This document shows positions 6,157 through 13,114 of a stretch of DNA of 15,499 nucleotides, piece by piece. Position numbers and translations under genes: made by a program. Below the pieces are notes generated by a model. The model saw only the letters and a list, made by a program, of their open reading frames with translations. It made no database searches and was not told the DNA's origin. This DNA is from JBOGUF01 sp050696075 (GTDB lineage: Bacteria; Chloroflexota; Chloroflexia; Thermomicrobiales; UBA6265), in the NCBI GenBank assembly GCA_050696075.1, contig JBOGUF010000214.1, forward strand, positions 1-15,499, in the 5' to 3' direction. Every line of letters starts with the position of its first letter. The first letter of the stretch is position 1.

Positions 6157-7113
6157 GTGAAGATCGGGTTTGCTTCGTTGATCGGCGTCGAGCCGACGCC
6201 GTTCGACGAGCTGGTGCGTCGTGCGGCCGCGCTCGACCTGACGTCGATTGAGGTCAACGTCGGGCCGGCCTACAGGCAGATCGGCGGCGCGTCATTTCCA
6301 GGCCATCTCGACGTCAAGGCGATCGTCGAAGACGGGCCAGGGCCGGTCCAAGAACTGCTCGACGCGCATGGCGTCGAAATCGCCTCGCTGGCCCCGATGC
6401 TCAACTTGTTGACCGCGAATCAATCGCTACGGGAGGAACGGATCGCCTACGTCCGGCTCACGATCGACGCCTGCGTCAAACTCGGTGTTGGCGCCCTGGT
6501 GACCTTTTGCGGTTCCGCCTACGGCATGCACTTCTGGGGGATGCCGGGGGTCGGGGATGGACATCCGTCGAGCCACGTCGCGGACAACCTCCTCGTCTTC
6601 CGCGAGGTCTACGGACCGGTGGCCGCGTACGCTGAGGAGCGGGGCGTCCGCATTGCCTTCGAGACGGCGGGGCGGGGTGGACCGGAGGGGAATCTCGCCC
6701 AGTGTCCCGAGCTGTGGGACGCAATGTTCGAGACGGTGCCGTCGCCCGCGCTTGGCCTTAGCTTCGACCCGTCGCACCTGATCTGGTTGCAGATCCCCGA
6801 CGTGCCGGGCGTGATCCGCGCCTACGGCGACCGGATCTACCACGTCGACGGCAAAGACTGCGAAATCCTCCCCGCCCGGCTGGCGCGGCAGGGGATCCTC
6901 GGCAGTTCGTGGTGGCGGTATCGACTGCCCGGCCTTGGCGCGCTCGACTGGACGGCGATCTTCTCGGCCCTGCGCGAAGTCGGCTATGACGACATCGTCG
7001 CCATCGAAAACGAAGACCCGATCTTCCCCGGTCTCGATGCAGTCGCCTGGTCGGCCCGCTTCCTGCGAGACCGGCTGATGCCGACGGTTGGCTCGGCTGA
7101 TCGACCGATTTAA
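6157..7113 (+). CDS. Sugar phosphate isomerase/epimerase-like TIM-barrel protein
   Basis: 318-aa member of the xylose isomerase-like/AP endonuclease 2 TIM-barrel family, which isomerises or epimerises sugars and polyols using a divalent metal. Likely metal ligands are Glu169 (IAFETAG), Asp204 (SFDPSHL), His229 (IYHVDGKD) and Glu284 (VAIENED), with the typical strand pattern between. GTG at 6157 is chosen because it begins at the family's usual KIGFAS strand and follows a purine-rich GGGGGAAG; upstream in-frame starts (6100 ATG, 6136 GTG) lack a better ribosome binding site and would add non-conserved sequence over the divergent promoter region. A Gfo/Idh/MocA oxidoreductase follows 214 nt later on the same strand, a common pairing in inositol and uncommon-sugar catabolism. 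The exact substrate cannot be told. Confidence 0.88.
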   Translation: MKIGFASLIGVEPTPFDELVRRAAALDLTSIEVNVGPAYRQIGGASFPGHLDVKAIVEDGPGPVQELLDAHGVEIASLAPMLNLLTANQSLREERIAYVRLTIDACVKLGVGALVTFCGSAYGMHFWGMPGVGDGHPSSHVADNLLVFREVYGPVAAYAEERGVRIAFETAGRGGPEGNLAQCPELWDAMFETVPSPALGLSFDPSHLIWLQIPDVPGVIRAYGDRIYHVDGKDCEILPARLARQGILGSSWWRYRLPGLGALDWTAIFSALREVGYDDIVAIENEDPIFPGLDAVAWSARFLRDRLMPTVGSADRPI

Positions 7114-7121
7114 GGCGTTAA

Positions 7122-7253
7122 GGCGTGTTTGATAAGTGCCGTCATGCTGAGGCATCGAAGCATCCCCGCGCGAAGCGCCGCGCCGGCAAGACGGGAAGCG
7201 GCTTCGCCGGGGGATGCTTCCCGGTGGTCAGCATGACGGTGTGCAAACACGGC
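7122..7253. repeat. Imperfect palindromic element between the two sugar genes
   Basis: Two arms of about 45 nt face each other. Exactly matching blocks are CGTGTTTG/CAAACACG (7124-7131, 7244-7251), CCGTCATGCTGA/TCAGCATGACGG (7139-7150, 7228-7239) and AAGCATCCCC/GGGGATGCTT (7158-7167, 7210-7219). The centre holds a GAAGCGGCTTC palindrome. The look is that of a REP/MITE-like dispersed repeat. As RNA it would form a long hairpin without a U-run. Confidence 0.75.
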
Positions 7254-7254
7254 C

Positions 7255-7309
7255 TAGGCGTTAGGCGTTAGGTGTTAGGAAGAATGATGACGTAGCCCCT
7301 AACGCCTAA
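7255..7309. repeat. TAGGCGT heptamer repeats and matching inverted repeat
   Basis: Three consecutive heptamers TAGGCGT, TAGGCGT, TAGGTGT and a partial fourth run from 7255 to 7279. A perfect 12-bp inverted repeat pairs TTAGGCGTTAGG (7261-7272) with CCTAACGCCTAA (7298-7309). A related TTAAGGCG pair lies at 7110-7126, just after the isomerase stop codon. The element ends close to the AGGAGG of the next gene. Confidence 0.65.
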
Positions 7310-7327
7310 TCGCTCAGGAGGATTCGG

Positions 7328-8386
7328 ATGTCATCACAGGCGATTCGGACGGCGATTGTCGGGTGCGGCAAGATCGCGGTGACGCACGCGGGGGCGCTTG
7401 CGGCGCTCGACGAGGCGGACTTCGTCGCCTGCTGCGACTCCGACGAGGGGCGGGCGCGGGCGATGGCGGAGCAGTACGGCGTGCCGCACGTCTTCACCGA
7501 TGCCCGGCAGCTCTTCGCCAGTGGCCTGATCGAGGCTGTACTCGTCTGCGCGCCGCACCCCGCGCACTGTCCGTTGGTGACCGCCGCGGCGGCGGCGGGC
7601 GTCCACGTGCTCTGCGAAAAGCCGGTCAGCGTCAGTCTGGCCGAGGCCGACCAGATGGTCGAGGCGGCTGACAAGGCGGGCGTGACCTTCGGCGTCATCT
7701 TCCAGCGGCGCTTCTGGCCGTCGGCGCAACGCATGCGCCGGGCGATCGACGAGGGCAAGCTGGGTAAGCTCACCCTGGGCGAATGCTCGGTCCGTATTTG
7801 GCGAGCGGAGAGCTATTTCGCCTCTGACCCCTGGCGCGGCAAGTGGGCGACCGAGGGCGGCGGCGTACTGATGAACCAGGCGGTGCATGCCATTGACCAG
7901 TTCCAGTGGTTCATGGGACCGGCGATCGAGGTCGTCGGGCGCTTCGCGACGCTGAGGCACGGCGCCTACATCGACGTCGAGGACACCGCCGTCGCCACCG
8001 TCGTTTTCGCCAACGGCGCGCTGGGGGCCATCCAAGCCGCCTCAACCTTCGACCCTGGCTTCGGTTTTCGGGTGGCGATACACGGAGATGCCGGCACGGC
8101 GGTTAGCGTCTGGGAGAATCCGGAGGGACGGCAGGGCGTCAACGACGTCTGGACGATCCCCGGCGAGGAGGAGCAACGCATCGGCTGGGAACGGGAGGAG
8201 AACAACCGCCCAGGTTTCCCCGAGTTCCACGTCCTCCAGATCCAGGATTTCTTGCAATCCCTAATCGAGAACCGGCCGCCCGCCGTCACCGGCGCCGAGG
8301 CGCGCAAGTCGTTGGAGATCATCCTGGCGATCTACGAATCATCGCGCACCGGCCAGCCAATTCCGTTGCCGATGAATGCGGCCTGA
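7328..8386 (+). CDS. Gfo/Idh/MocA family oxidoreductase
   Basis: 352-aa NAD(P)-dependent dehydrogenase acting on a sugar, inositol or related polyol; cytoplasmic. The Rossmann motif is AIVGCGKIA (residues 9-17); the nicotinamide-site EKP is at 97-99 (CEKPVS). The second-domain signature GGGVLMNQAVHAIDQFQ (177-193) contains the usual catalytic-site His187 and Asp190. Length is normal. ATG at 7328 follows a textbook AGGAGG. It probably works with the upstream isomerase-like gene, though the 214-nt repeat-filled gap leaves open whether they are cotranscribed. Alternative substrates within this broad family cannot be separated by eye. Confidence 0.93.
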   Translation: MSSQAIRTAIVGCGKIAVTHAGALAALDEADFVACCDSDEGRARAMAEQYGVPHVFTDARQLFASGLIEAVLVCAPHPAHCPLVTAAAAAGVHVLCEKPVSVSLAEADQMVEAADKAGVTFGVIFQRRFWPSAQRMRRAIDEGKLGKLTLGECSVRIWRAESYFASDPWRGKWATEGGGVLMNQAVHAIDQFQWFMGPAIEVVGRFATLRHGAYIDVEDTAVATVVFANGALGAIQAASTFDPGFGFRVAIHGDAGTAVSVWENPEGRQGVNDVWTIPGEEEQRIGWEREENNRPGFPEFHVLQIQDFLQSLIENRPPAVTGAEARKSLEIILAIYESSRTGQPIPLPMNAA

Positions 8387-8406
8387 CGTGCCGCAACCAG
8401 GTATGG

Positions 8407-8473
8407 GCGCCGCTTTCCCGCGCACGCCGTTATGGAGAAGGTGCGTGGCAGGCGTAGGCGCGGAAAGCAGCGC
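8407..8473. repeat. Inverted repeat after the oxidoreductase gene
   Basis: GCGCCGCTTTCCCGCGC (8407-8423) pairs with GCGCGGAAAGCAGCGC (8458-8473) with one mismatch and one bulged base. An inner CGCAC/GTGCG pair lies between. The structure starts about 20 nt after the stop codon and could act as a transcript 3' end, but no U-run follows. Confidence 0.5.
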
Positions 8474-8638
8474 TCTAACACGATTTCTCAATGGCAGTTG
8501 ACGGCTATAGAGCGATCGCGGGCGTTTCCAGGGACGTTGCCATGCTGGCTCGGCATCGTTCTGTAATGCTGTCTGGGAACACGTTCCGCGCGGTCGGCGT
8601 TGATGTCAAGGGGAGAGAAGTTGGCCTCGAACCCGGCG

Positions 8639-8667
8639 TTGACACGCGTAAGGGCGACCACCATACT
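8639..8667 (+). promoter_or_regulatory. Promoter of the NB-ARC/LuxR regulator
   Basis: Perfect -35 TTGACA (8639-8644), a 17-nt spacer and CATACT (8662-8667, 4/6 of the -10 consensus) predict a transcript start near 8674. This is about 30 nt before ATG 8707 and supports that start over the one at 8491. Confidence 0.6.
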
Positions 8668-8706
8668 GGTTATGTCGGCTCGGCGCGGGAATGGTCGGAG
8701 AGCGGT

Positions 8707-11154
8707 ATGTCAAGCGCAACCCCCGCCGGCGTTGCCGTGGCGCCGCCGGCACTCCTGACTCGCGCGAACCGGCGCGCCTTCGAGCCGGATGCTCGGTTTC
8801 CTGTTCCCCTCACCTCGCTGATTGGGCGGGAACGCGAATCGGCTGAGATTTCCTCACTGCTCCGGCAGGACCACATCCGTTTGCTCACACTAACTGGCCC
8901 CGGCGGTGTTGGGAAAACGCGGCTGGCGGTGCAGGTCGCGACCGCCCTCGCGCGCGATTTCGGCGAGGAGAGCTTCTTTGTGGCGCTCGCCGCGGTCGAC
9001 GACGGCGACCTCGTCGCCACCGCTATTGCCCAGGCGCTGAATATACGCGAAGCGCGGGGGAGTTCTCCGGTGCGCCGGCTCAAGGCGGTGCTGCGCTCAC
9101 GCGAACTCCTCTTGGTTCTGGACAACTTCGAACAGGTGGTGGAGGCCGCGCCGCTTTTGGTCGAGTTGCTGGGGGCTTGCTCGCGGCTGACGATGCTCGT
9201 GACCAGCCGCGCCATGCTTCACGTCTCCGGCGAATACGACTACCCGGTGCCGCCACTGTCGGAGGACGAGGCGGTCCACCTCTTTGAGGAACGGGCGCGG
9301 GCGGTCCAGTCCGAATTCGCCGTCACCGACGTCAATGCCGAGACGGTGGACGAGGTCTGCCGCCGGCTCGACCGGCTGCCGTTGGCCATCGAATTGGCGG
9401 CGGCGCGGATCAATTTGTTGCATCCGACCGCGTTGCTGAGCCGTCTGGATCAGCGGCTGCCGCTGCTGACCGGCGGACCGCGCGACCAACCCGCTCGCCT
9501 GCGCACGATGCGAGACGCGATCTCCTGGTCGTATGACCTGCTCTCACCCGAGGATCAGGCGCTCTTTCGGCGGTTGGCGGTCTTCGTTGGGGGGTTCTCG
9601 CTCGACGCGGCCGAGGCCGTGGCGAGGACCGAGTGCCCAGTGCCGAGTGCCCAGCCGGTAACAGCGATGCCCGATGGTACCAACCGGGCCGCATCGGAGG
9701 AGCAACGGCCTCCGCCCACTGACTGGGCACTCGGCACTGGGCACTCGGTCCTCGACGGCCTCTCGTCGCTGGTGGACAAGAGTCTGGTGCAGCAGGAAGA
9801 CGGGGCGGAAGGCGAGCCGCGGTTTTCGATGCTGCAGGCGATCAGGGAATACGCGTTGCGGCGGCTCGAGGCGAGTGACCAGGAGGCCGCGACGCGGAAC
9901 GCGCATGCCGCGCACTTCCTTGGTGTGGTGCGGGACGCGCGGGCGCGCGTTGAGGGTCCCGAGCGCCTGGCGGCGCACGGCCGGATTGAACTCGATCTGG
10001 ACGATGTGCGCGCGGCACTGTCGTGGACGTTATCGCGCGGGGACGCCGAGACAGCTCAAGGGTTGGCAAACGAGTTGGCACGGTTCTGGGTAGACCTCGG
10101 GTTTATCGCCGAGGCGCGTGACTGGTTTGCACGCGTGCTGGCGATGCCGGGTGACTCCCTGCCGGCGACGCGCGCCGAGGCGCTCTATTGGGCGGCCGGG
10201 TTCGCGTCCTTTCAACACGAGCCGGCGCGGGCGATCGAGCTTGCCGAGGAGTCCCTCGGGTTGTCTCGCGCGCACGGCGATCGCCGGGGCGTCGGCATGG
10301 CGCTGACCCAGCTCGGGCGGGCTGCCGCGGCGCTGGGTGAGCTCGATCGGGCGACGGGACTCGTGGAGGAGGCGCTGGCGATCTTTCGGGACCGCGGAGA
10401 GCCGATTCGGGAGGGGATGGCGCTGCGCCAACTTGGGGCGTTCGCCTACCGGCGCGGTGATCACGACCAGGCCGTCGGCCACCACGAGGCGGCGCTGGCA
10501 ATCTGGCGGCGGCTGGATCATCCGTGGGGGGTCCCGGCCGCGCTGCGCGAGCTTGCCGACGGGGCGCTGGCGCGCGGAGACGTGGAGACGGCGCGGGTGT
10601 ACTACCAGGAGAGCCTCGCCCGGTGGCGGGCTCTCCGGGAGCGGCTGCACATGACCGGGTGTCTGACCGGGCTGGCGCGGGTGGCCCTGGCGTCGAAGCA
10701 GGCCGAACAGGCGGTGCGCCTCTTCGCTGCCGGGCAGGTGCTCGAAGAGGCGATGGATTGCGTGCCCCTGCCGGACGAGCGGAAGAAGACTGAACGCGCG
10801 CTCGCCGATGCGCGGAGCGCGATGGGAGGCGAAGCGTTCGCGGCCGTCTGGACCGCGGGTCGGGCGATGCCATTGGAGCAGGCGGTGGCCGAGGCGTTGG
10901 CCCTGGGCGACACGCCGGCGACGGCTCTGGTTCGTCGCGTTGCGCCGCGGTCAGCTGGAGACCATGGCCTGACGTCGCGCGAAATGGAGGTGTTGCGCCT
11001 GATTGCGGAAGGCCGGACTGACCAGGAGATTGCCGACGCGCTCTTCGTCGCTCGCCGCACGGTGACGACGCACGTTTCGAGCATCCTCGGCAAGCTCGGG
11101 GTCGAATCGCGGACGGGGGCCGCGGCTATCGCGGCGCGCGAGGGGATGATCTAG
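8707..11154 (+). CDS. LuxR-family regulator with NB-ARC ATPase and TPR-like repeats
   Basis: 815-aa STAND-type signal-responsive regulator: an ATPase switch, a sensor of helical repeats, and a DNA-binding end. Walker A is GPGGVGKT (64-71), Walker B LLLVLDN (134-140), the sensor TSR is at 166-168 and the GLPL-like motif RLPLAIEL at 223-230. A winged-helix region follows (ISWSYDLLSPEDQALFRRLAVF, about 272-293). TPR-like helical repeats span about 480-700 (Ala/Leu/Glu-rich, recurring LxxLGxxAxxxGD-type units). The C-terminal LuxR helix-turn-helix is at 754-815 (LTSREMEVLRLIAEG, DQEIADALFVARRTVTTHV). ATG 8707 follows GGAGAG and a good promoter. Residues 306-349 come from a palindromic DNA repeat inserted in frame between AEAVA and LDGLSSLVDKSL, where relatives continue directly. 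The ligand and targets are unknown. Confidence 0.92.
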   Translation: MSSATPAGVAVAPPALLTRANRRAFEPDARFPVPLTSLIGRERESAEISSLLRQDHIRLLTLTGPGGVGKTRLAVQVATALARDFGEESFFVALAAVDDGDLVATAIAQALNIREARGSSPVRRLKAVLRSRELLLVLDNFEQVVEAAPLLVELLGACSRLTMLVTSRAMLHVSGEYDYPVPPLSEDEAVHLFEERARAVQSEFAVTDVNAETVDEVCRRLDRLPLAIELAAARINLLHPTALLSRLDQRLPLLTGGPRDQPARLRTMRDAISWSYDLLSPEDQALFRRLAVFVGGFSLDAAEAVARTECPVPSAQPVTAMPDGTNRAASEEQRPPPTDWALGTGHSVLDGLSSLVDKSLVQQEDGAEGEPRFSMLQAIREYALRRLEASDQEAATRNAHAAHFLGVVRDARARVEGPERLAAHGRIELDLDDVRAALSWTLSRGDAETAQGLANELARFWVDLGFIAEARDWFARVLAMPGDSLPATRAEALYWAAGFASFQHEPARAIELAEESLGLSRAHGDRRGVGMALTQLGRAAAALGELDRATGLVEEALAIFRDRGEPIREGMALRQLGAFAYRRGDHDQAVGHHEAALAIWRRLDHPWGVPAALRELADGALARGDVETARVYYQESLARWRALRERLHMTGCLTGLARVALASKQAEQAVRLFAAGQVLEEAMDCVPLPDERKKTERALADARSAMGGEAFAAVWTAGRAMPLEQAVAEALALGDTPATALVRRVAPRSAGDHGLTSREMEVLRLIAEGRTDQEIADALFVARRTVTTHVSSILGKLGVESRTGAAAIAAREGMI
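9623..9754. repeat. Palindromic repeat inserted in frame in the regulator gene
   Basis: A perfect 32-bp inverted repeat joins 9623-9654 to 9723-9754; the arms are themselves built from GTGCCCAGTGCCGAGTGCCC-like units. The 68-nt centre contains further short dyads (GATGC/GCATC; GGAGG/CCTCC). The element is 132 bp, a multiple of three, and encodes about 44 low-complexity residues without a stop, so the regulator frame stays open. Confidence 0.85.
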
Positions 11155-11260
11155 CCGCGGCCACGGTCACGTCACACGTCTCCAAGCGTGTTAGCCACCG
11201 CCTCACGGTATGCGCAACTACGCGGTTGGAGGACTTGGAGTGGTTGAGGCCAGCGGGGTG

Positions 11261-11527
11261 TTAGTCGCGATAGGCGGATCCGCGCGGAAGGACGCGAAGA
11301 ACGTGGACGACATGTAATGCGTCGTCCCGCCTAACGCGAATGCGCACGTCACCGACCCGCGGGCGCCATTCGCGTTGTTTCCCGCGGAGTTTGCGGAGTT
11401 GTGGGGTAAACGGTTCTTCGACCAATCGATCGAGCGCGTCGAACACCCGAGCCCGCAACCGCGGATCGAGACGTTCCAAGTCGCGGATGGCACGCGCCGA
11501 CAGTTGATACCGCCATGGTTCGCTCAC
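11261..11527 (-). CDS. RelE/ParE-family toxin
   Basis: 88-aa product with the RelE/ParE fold pattern: YQLSARAIRDLERLDPRLRARV, then LVEEPFTPQLRKLRG, then WRPRVGDVRIRV and a last strand ending VHVLRVLPRGSAYRD. Such toxins cleave mRNA in the ribosome or poison gyrase. The usual YRIIYEIDD segment is replaced by VRIRVRRDD, so activity is uncertain. The start is GTG 11527, overlapping the antitoxin stop by four bases (GTGA), which implies translational coupling. Confidence 0.85.
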   Translation of the reverse strand: MSEPWRYQLSARAIRDLERLDPRLRARVFDALDRLVEEPFTPQLRKLRGKQREWRPRVGDVRIRVRRDDALHVVHVLRVLPRGSAYRD

Positions 11528-11775
11528 CCTAGCAACAGTCTCTTCGCTTCCTCGGCAGAGTAGACCCGCCCGAGTCGCACGTCTTCCCGCGCCTCCTCAA
11601 CGGCCCGTTCTTCATCCTCGGTGTTCGGCTCGTCATCCTCAGGGGCGTGATCGAAGGCCCATACGACAGGATCGTTCGCGCCGCTACGCAGATACGCCAG
11701 GTATCGCTCGGCGGTGCGCAACTCGGACTCGGTTAGCTGATCGACGAGGCGATGCACTTCTTCCCGCGCAACCAT
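11524..11775 (-). CDS. Antitoxin partner of the RelE/ParE toxin
   Basis: 83-aa acidic protein, MVAREEVHRLVDQLTESELRTAERYL at the N-terminus, a central APEDDEPNTEDEE stretch, and a basic C-terminus (VRLGRVYSAEEAKRLLLG). This pattern is common in small antitoxins encoded directly before RelE toxins: an N-terminal helical pair, an acidic linker and a C-terminal toxin-wrapping helix. AAGGAG lies about 9 nt before the ATG. It overlaps the toxin gene by four bases. It is likely a repressor of its own operon only if it binds DNA, for which no clear motif is visible. Confidence 0.8.
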   Translation of the reverse strand: MVAREEVHRLVDQLTESELRTAERYLAYLRSGANDPVVWAFDHAPEDDEPNTEDEERAVEEAREDVRLGRVYSAEEAKRLLLG

Positions 11776-11793
11776 CCTCTTTGCTCCTTGAAC

Positions 11794-12045
11794 TCACGAA
11801 AGCGAGGGTTGCTTGAACACGTCGACCGGAATGGCCTCGCCGCGTTGGTATTCCTGCCACGCTTCCTCGGCTAATCGGTCCTCTTCTGGTGTCGTCGGTT
11901 CGTCATCGTATGGAGCCTCCATCAGGAGGCGTTCCAGCGCATCGTCCTGGTCACGAGTTAACGACTCAAGAACGCGCCGCGCATTGTCCAGTTCTCTTGC
12001 CGGCAACGCGTCTACTAATGCATGAAGTTCGTCCCGTATGGCCAT
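11794..12045 (-). CDS. Second antitoxin-like protein, paralog of the neighbouring antitoxin
   Basis: 83 aa, the same length and layout as the next gene: MAIRDELHALVDALPARELDNARRVL, a central EAPYDDEPTTPEEDRLAEEA, and a C-terminal GEAIPVDVFKQ. It aligns with the neighbour end to end, sharing H-x-LVD-x-L, EL, AP-x-DDEP-x-T and EEA positions. Its stop is 18 nt before the neighbour's start, so the three genes probably form one operon with only one toxin. The start ATG 12045 follows GAGGG; the longer open frame to 12294 overlaps nadC and is rejected. It may be a decoy or spare antitoxin left by duplication. Confidence 0.75.
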   Translation of the reverse strand: MAIRDELHALVDALPARELDNARRVLESLTRDQDDALERLLMEAPYDDEPTTPEEDRLAEEAWQEYQRGEAIPVDVFKQPSLS

Positions 12046-12133
12046 TTCAACCCTCGGCGATGTTGCGATTAGGCAAGCGGGAATCAGATGCAATCCACCC
12101 GTGCGACAGTGTACGAGGTGCGTTGGCTGATCG

Positions 12134-13039
12134 CTAGGAGGACGCCAGATCGAAGTCCAGGCTAATGTCGAGGGCGGGGGCGGAATGGGTAAGGGCGCCG
12201 ACGGAGATGAAGTCGACGCCGGTCTCGGCGATGGCGCGGACGGTCTCGAGGCGGACGTTGCCGGAGGCTTCCAAGAGGGCGCGGCCGGCGACATACTCGA
12301 CGGCGTGGCGCATGGTCGGGACGTCCATGTTGTCGAGGAGGATGACGTCGGCGCCGGCGGCGACCGCTTCCTCGACCTCGGCGAGGGTGGTGACCTCGAC
12401 TTCGATCTTGAGCGTGTGTGGAGCGAGGGCGCGGGCCTGCTGGACGGCGCGAGTGACGCGGTCGGAGCCGCCGATGGCGGTGAGGTGGTTGTCCTTGATC
12501 AGGACGCCATCGGCGAGGCCGACGCGGTGGTTGTAGCCGCCGCCGTGGCGGACGGCCGCTTTTTCGAGGATGCGCAGGCCCGGCGTCGTCTTGCGGGTGT
12601 CGATGATGCGCGCGGTCGTGCCGGCAACCGCCGCGACGTAGCGGGCTGTCTCAGTGGCGACGCCGGAAAGGTGCTGCAGGAGGTTGAGTGCGACCCGCTC
12701 GGCGGTGAGGAGACTCCGGGCGTCGCCGGCGACTTCGGCGATGGTTGTGCCGTGGGTCACGCGGTCGCCGTCGTTGAGAAACGGACTGAAGGAGACAGTG
12801 GGGTCGACGCGGTAGAAGGTGTAGGCGGCGGCCTCGATGCCGGAGATGACGCCGTCGGCTTTGGCGAGGAGCGTGCCGCGCGCCGTCGTACCGGTCGGGA
12901 CGGTAGCGAGGGTGGTGACGTCGCCGGTGCCGATGTCTTCGGCGAGGGCGAGGTCGACGATGGCTTCCCAGCCGGTGCGGCCTTGCCGCGGGGGGATTTC
13001 GCGGTGGGAAGGGCGTTGGTATTTCACCTTGGGTAGCAT
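12134..13039 (-). CDS. nadC: Nicotinate-nucleotide diphosphorylase (carboxylating)
   Basis: Converts quinolinate and PRPP to nicotinate mononucleotide, CO2 and diphosphate in de novo NAD synthesis; cytoplasmic. The 301-aa protein has AEDIGTGDVT (33-42), ERVALNLLQHLSGVAT (114-129), the PRPP-site DTRKTTPGLR (147-156), KAAVRHGGGYNHRVGL (160-175), IKDNH (181-185) and the C-terminal SVGALTHSAPALDISL. ATG 13039 follows GAGGAG; the N-terminus is about 20 residues longer than usual before the first conserved helix. nadA and nadB are not in the window. A complete IS lies only 75 nt upstream, and I see no clear promoter in the short remaining leader. Confidence 0.95.
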   Translation of the reverse strand: MLPKVKYQRPSHREIPPRQGRTGWEAIVDLALAEDIGTGDVTTLATVPTGTTARGTLLAKADGVISGIEAAAYTFYRVDPTVSFSPFLNDGDRVTHGTTIAEVAGDARSLLTAERVALNLLQHLSGVATETARYVAAVAGTTARIIDTRKTTPGLRILEKAAVRHGGGYNHRVGLADGVLIKDNHLTAIGGSDRVTRAVQQARALAPHTLKIEVEVTTLAEVEEAVAAGADVILLDNMDVPTMRHAVEYVAGRALLEASGNVRLETVRAIAETGVDFISVGALTHSAPALDISLDFDLASS

Positions 13040-13114
13040 CGGTCAGGCTCCTCGGATGCTGTTGCCGTGTTGCTCATTGGTGATCGTGCGTGTTGTCGCC
13101 GGCACGGGGCTAAA

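Larger units (their letters stand above)
8387..8706. other. Intergenic region upstream of the large regulator
   Basis: 320 nt without a convincing gene. It holds a hairpin-forming inverted repeat (8407-8473) and a promoter (8639-8667). An open frame continuous with the regulator starts at ATG 8491, but its first 72 residues show no domain-like pattern and the promoter falls inside it, so I treat it as non-coding. Confidence 0.6.

Noticed and set aside
8491..8706. 72-residue N-terminal extension of the NB-ARC regulator
   Set aside because: No conserved pattern, no ribosome binding site at 8491, and a good promoter lies inside this stretch.
12046..12294. Extension of the upstream antitoxin-like gene to a 166-residue protein
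   Set aside because: The added part overlaps nadC on the same strand in another frame and is Pro/Ser/Ala-rich; the ATG at 12045 gives a protein equal in length to its paralog.
12185..13036. 283-codon plus-strand frame opposite nadC
   Set aside because: Extremely Gly/Asp/Val-rich shadow of a confidently identified nadC gene, with no motif and no ribosome binding site of note.
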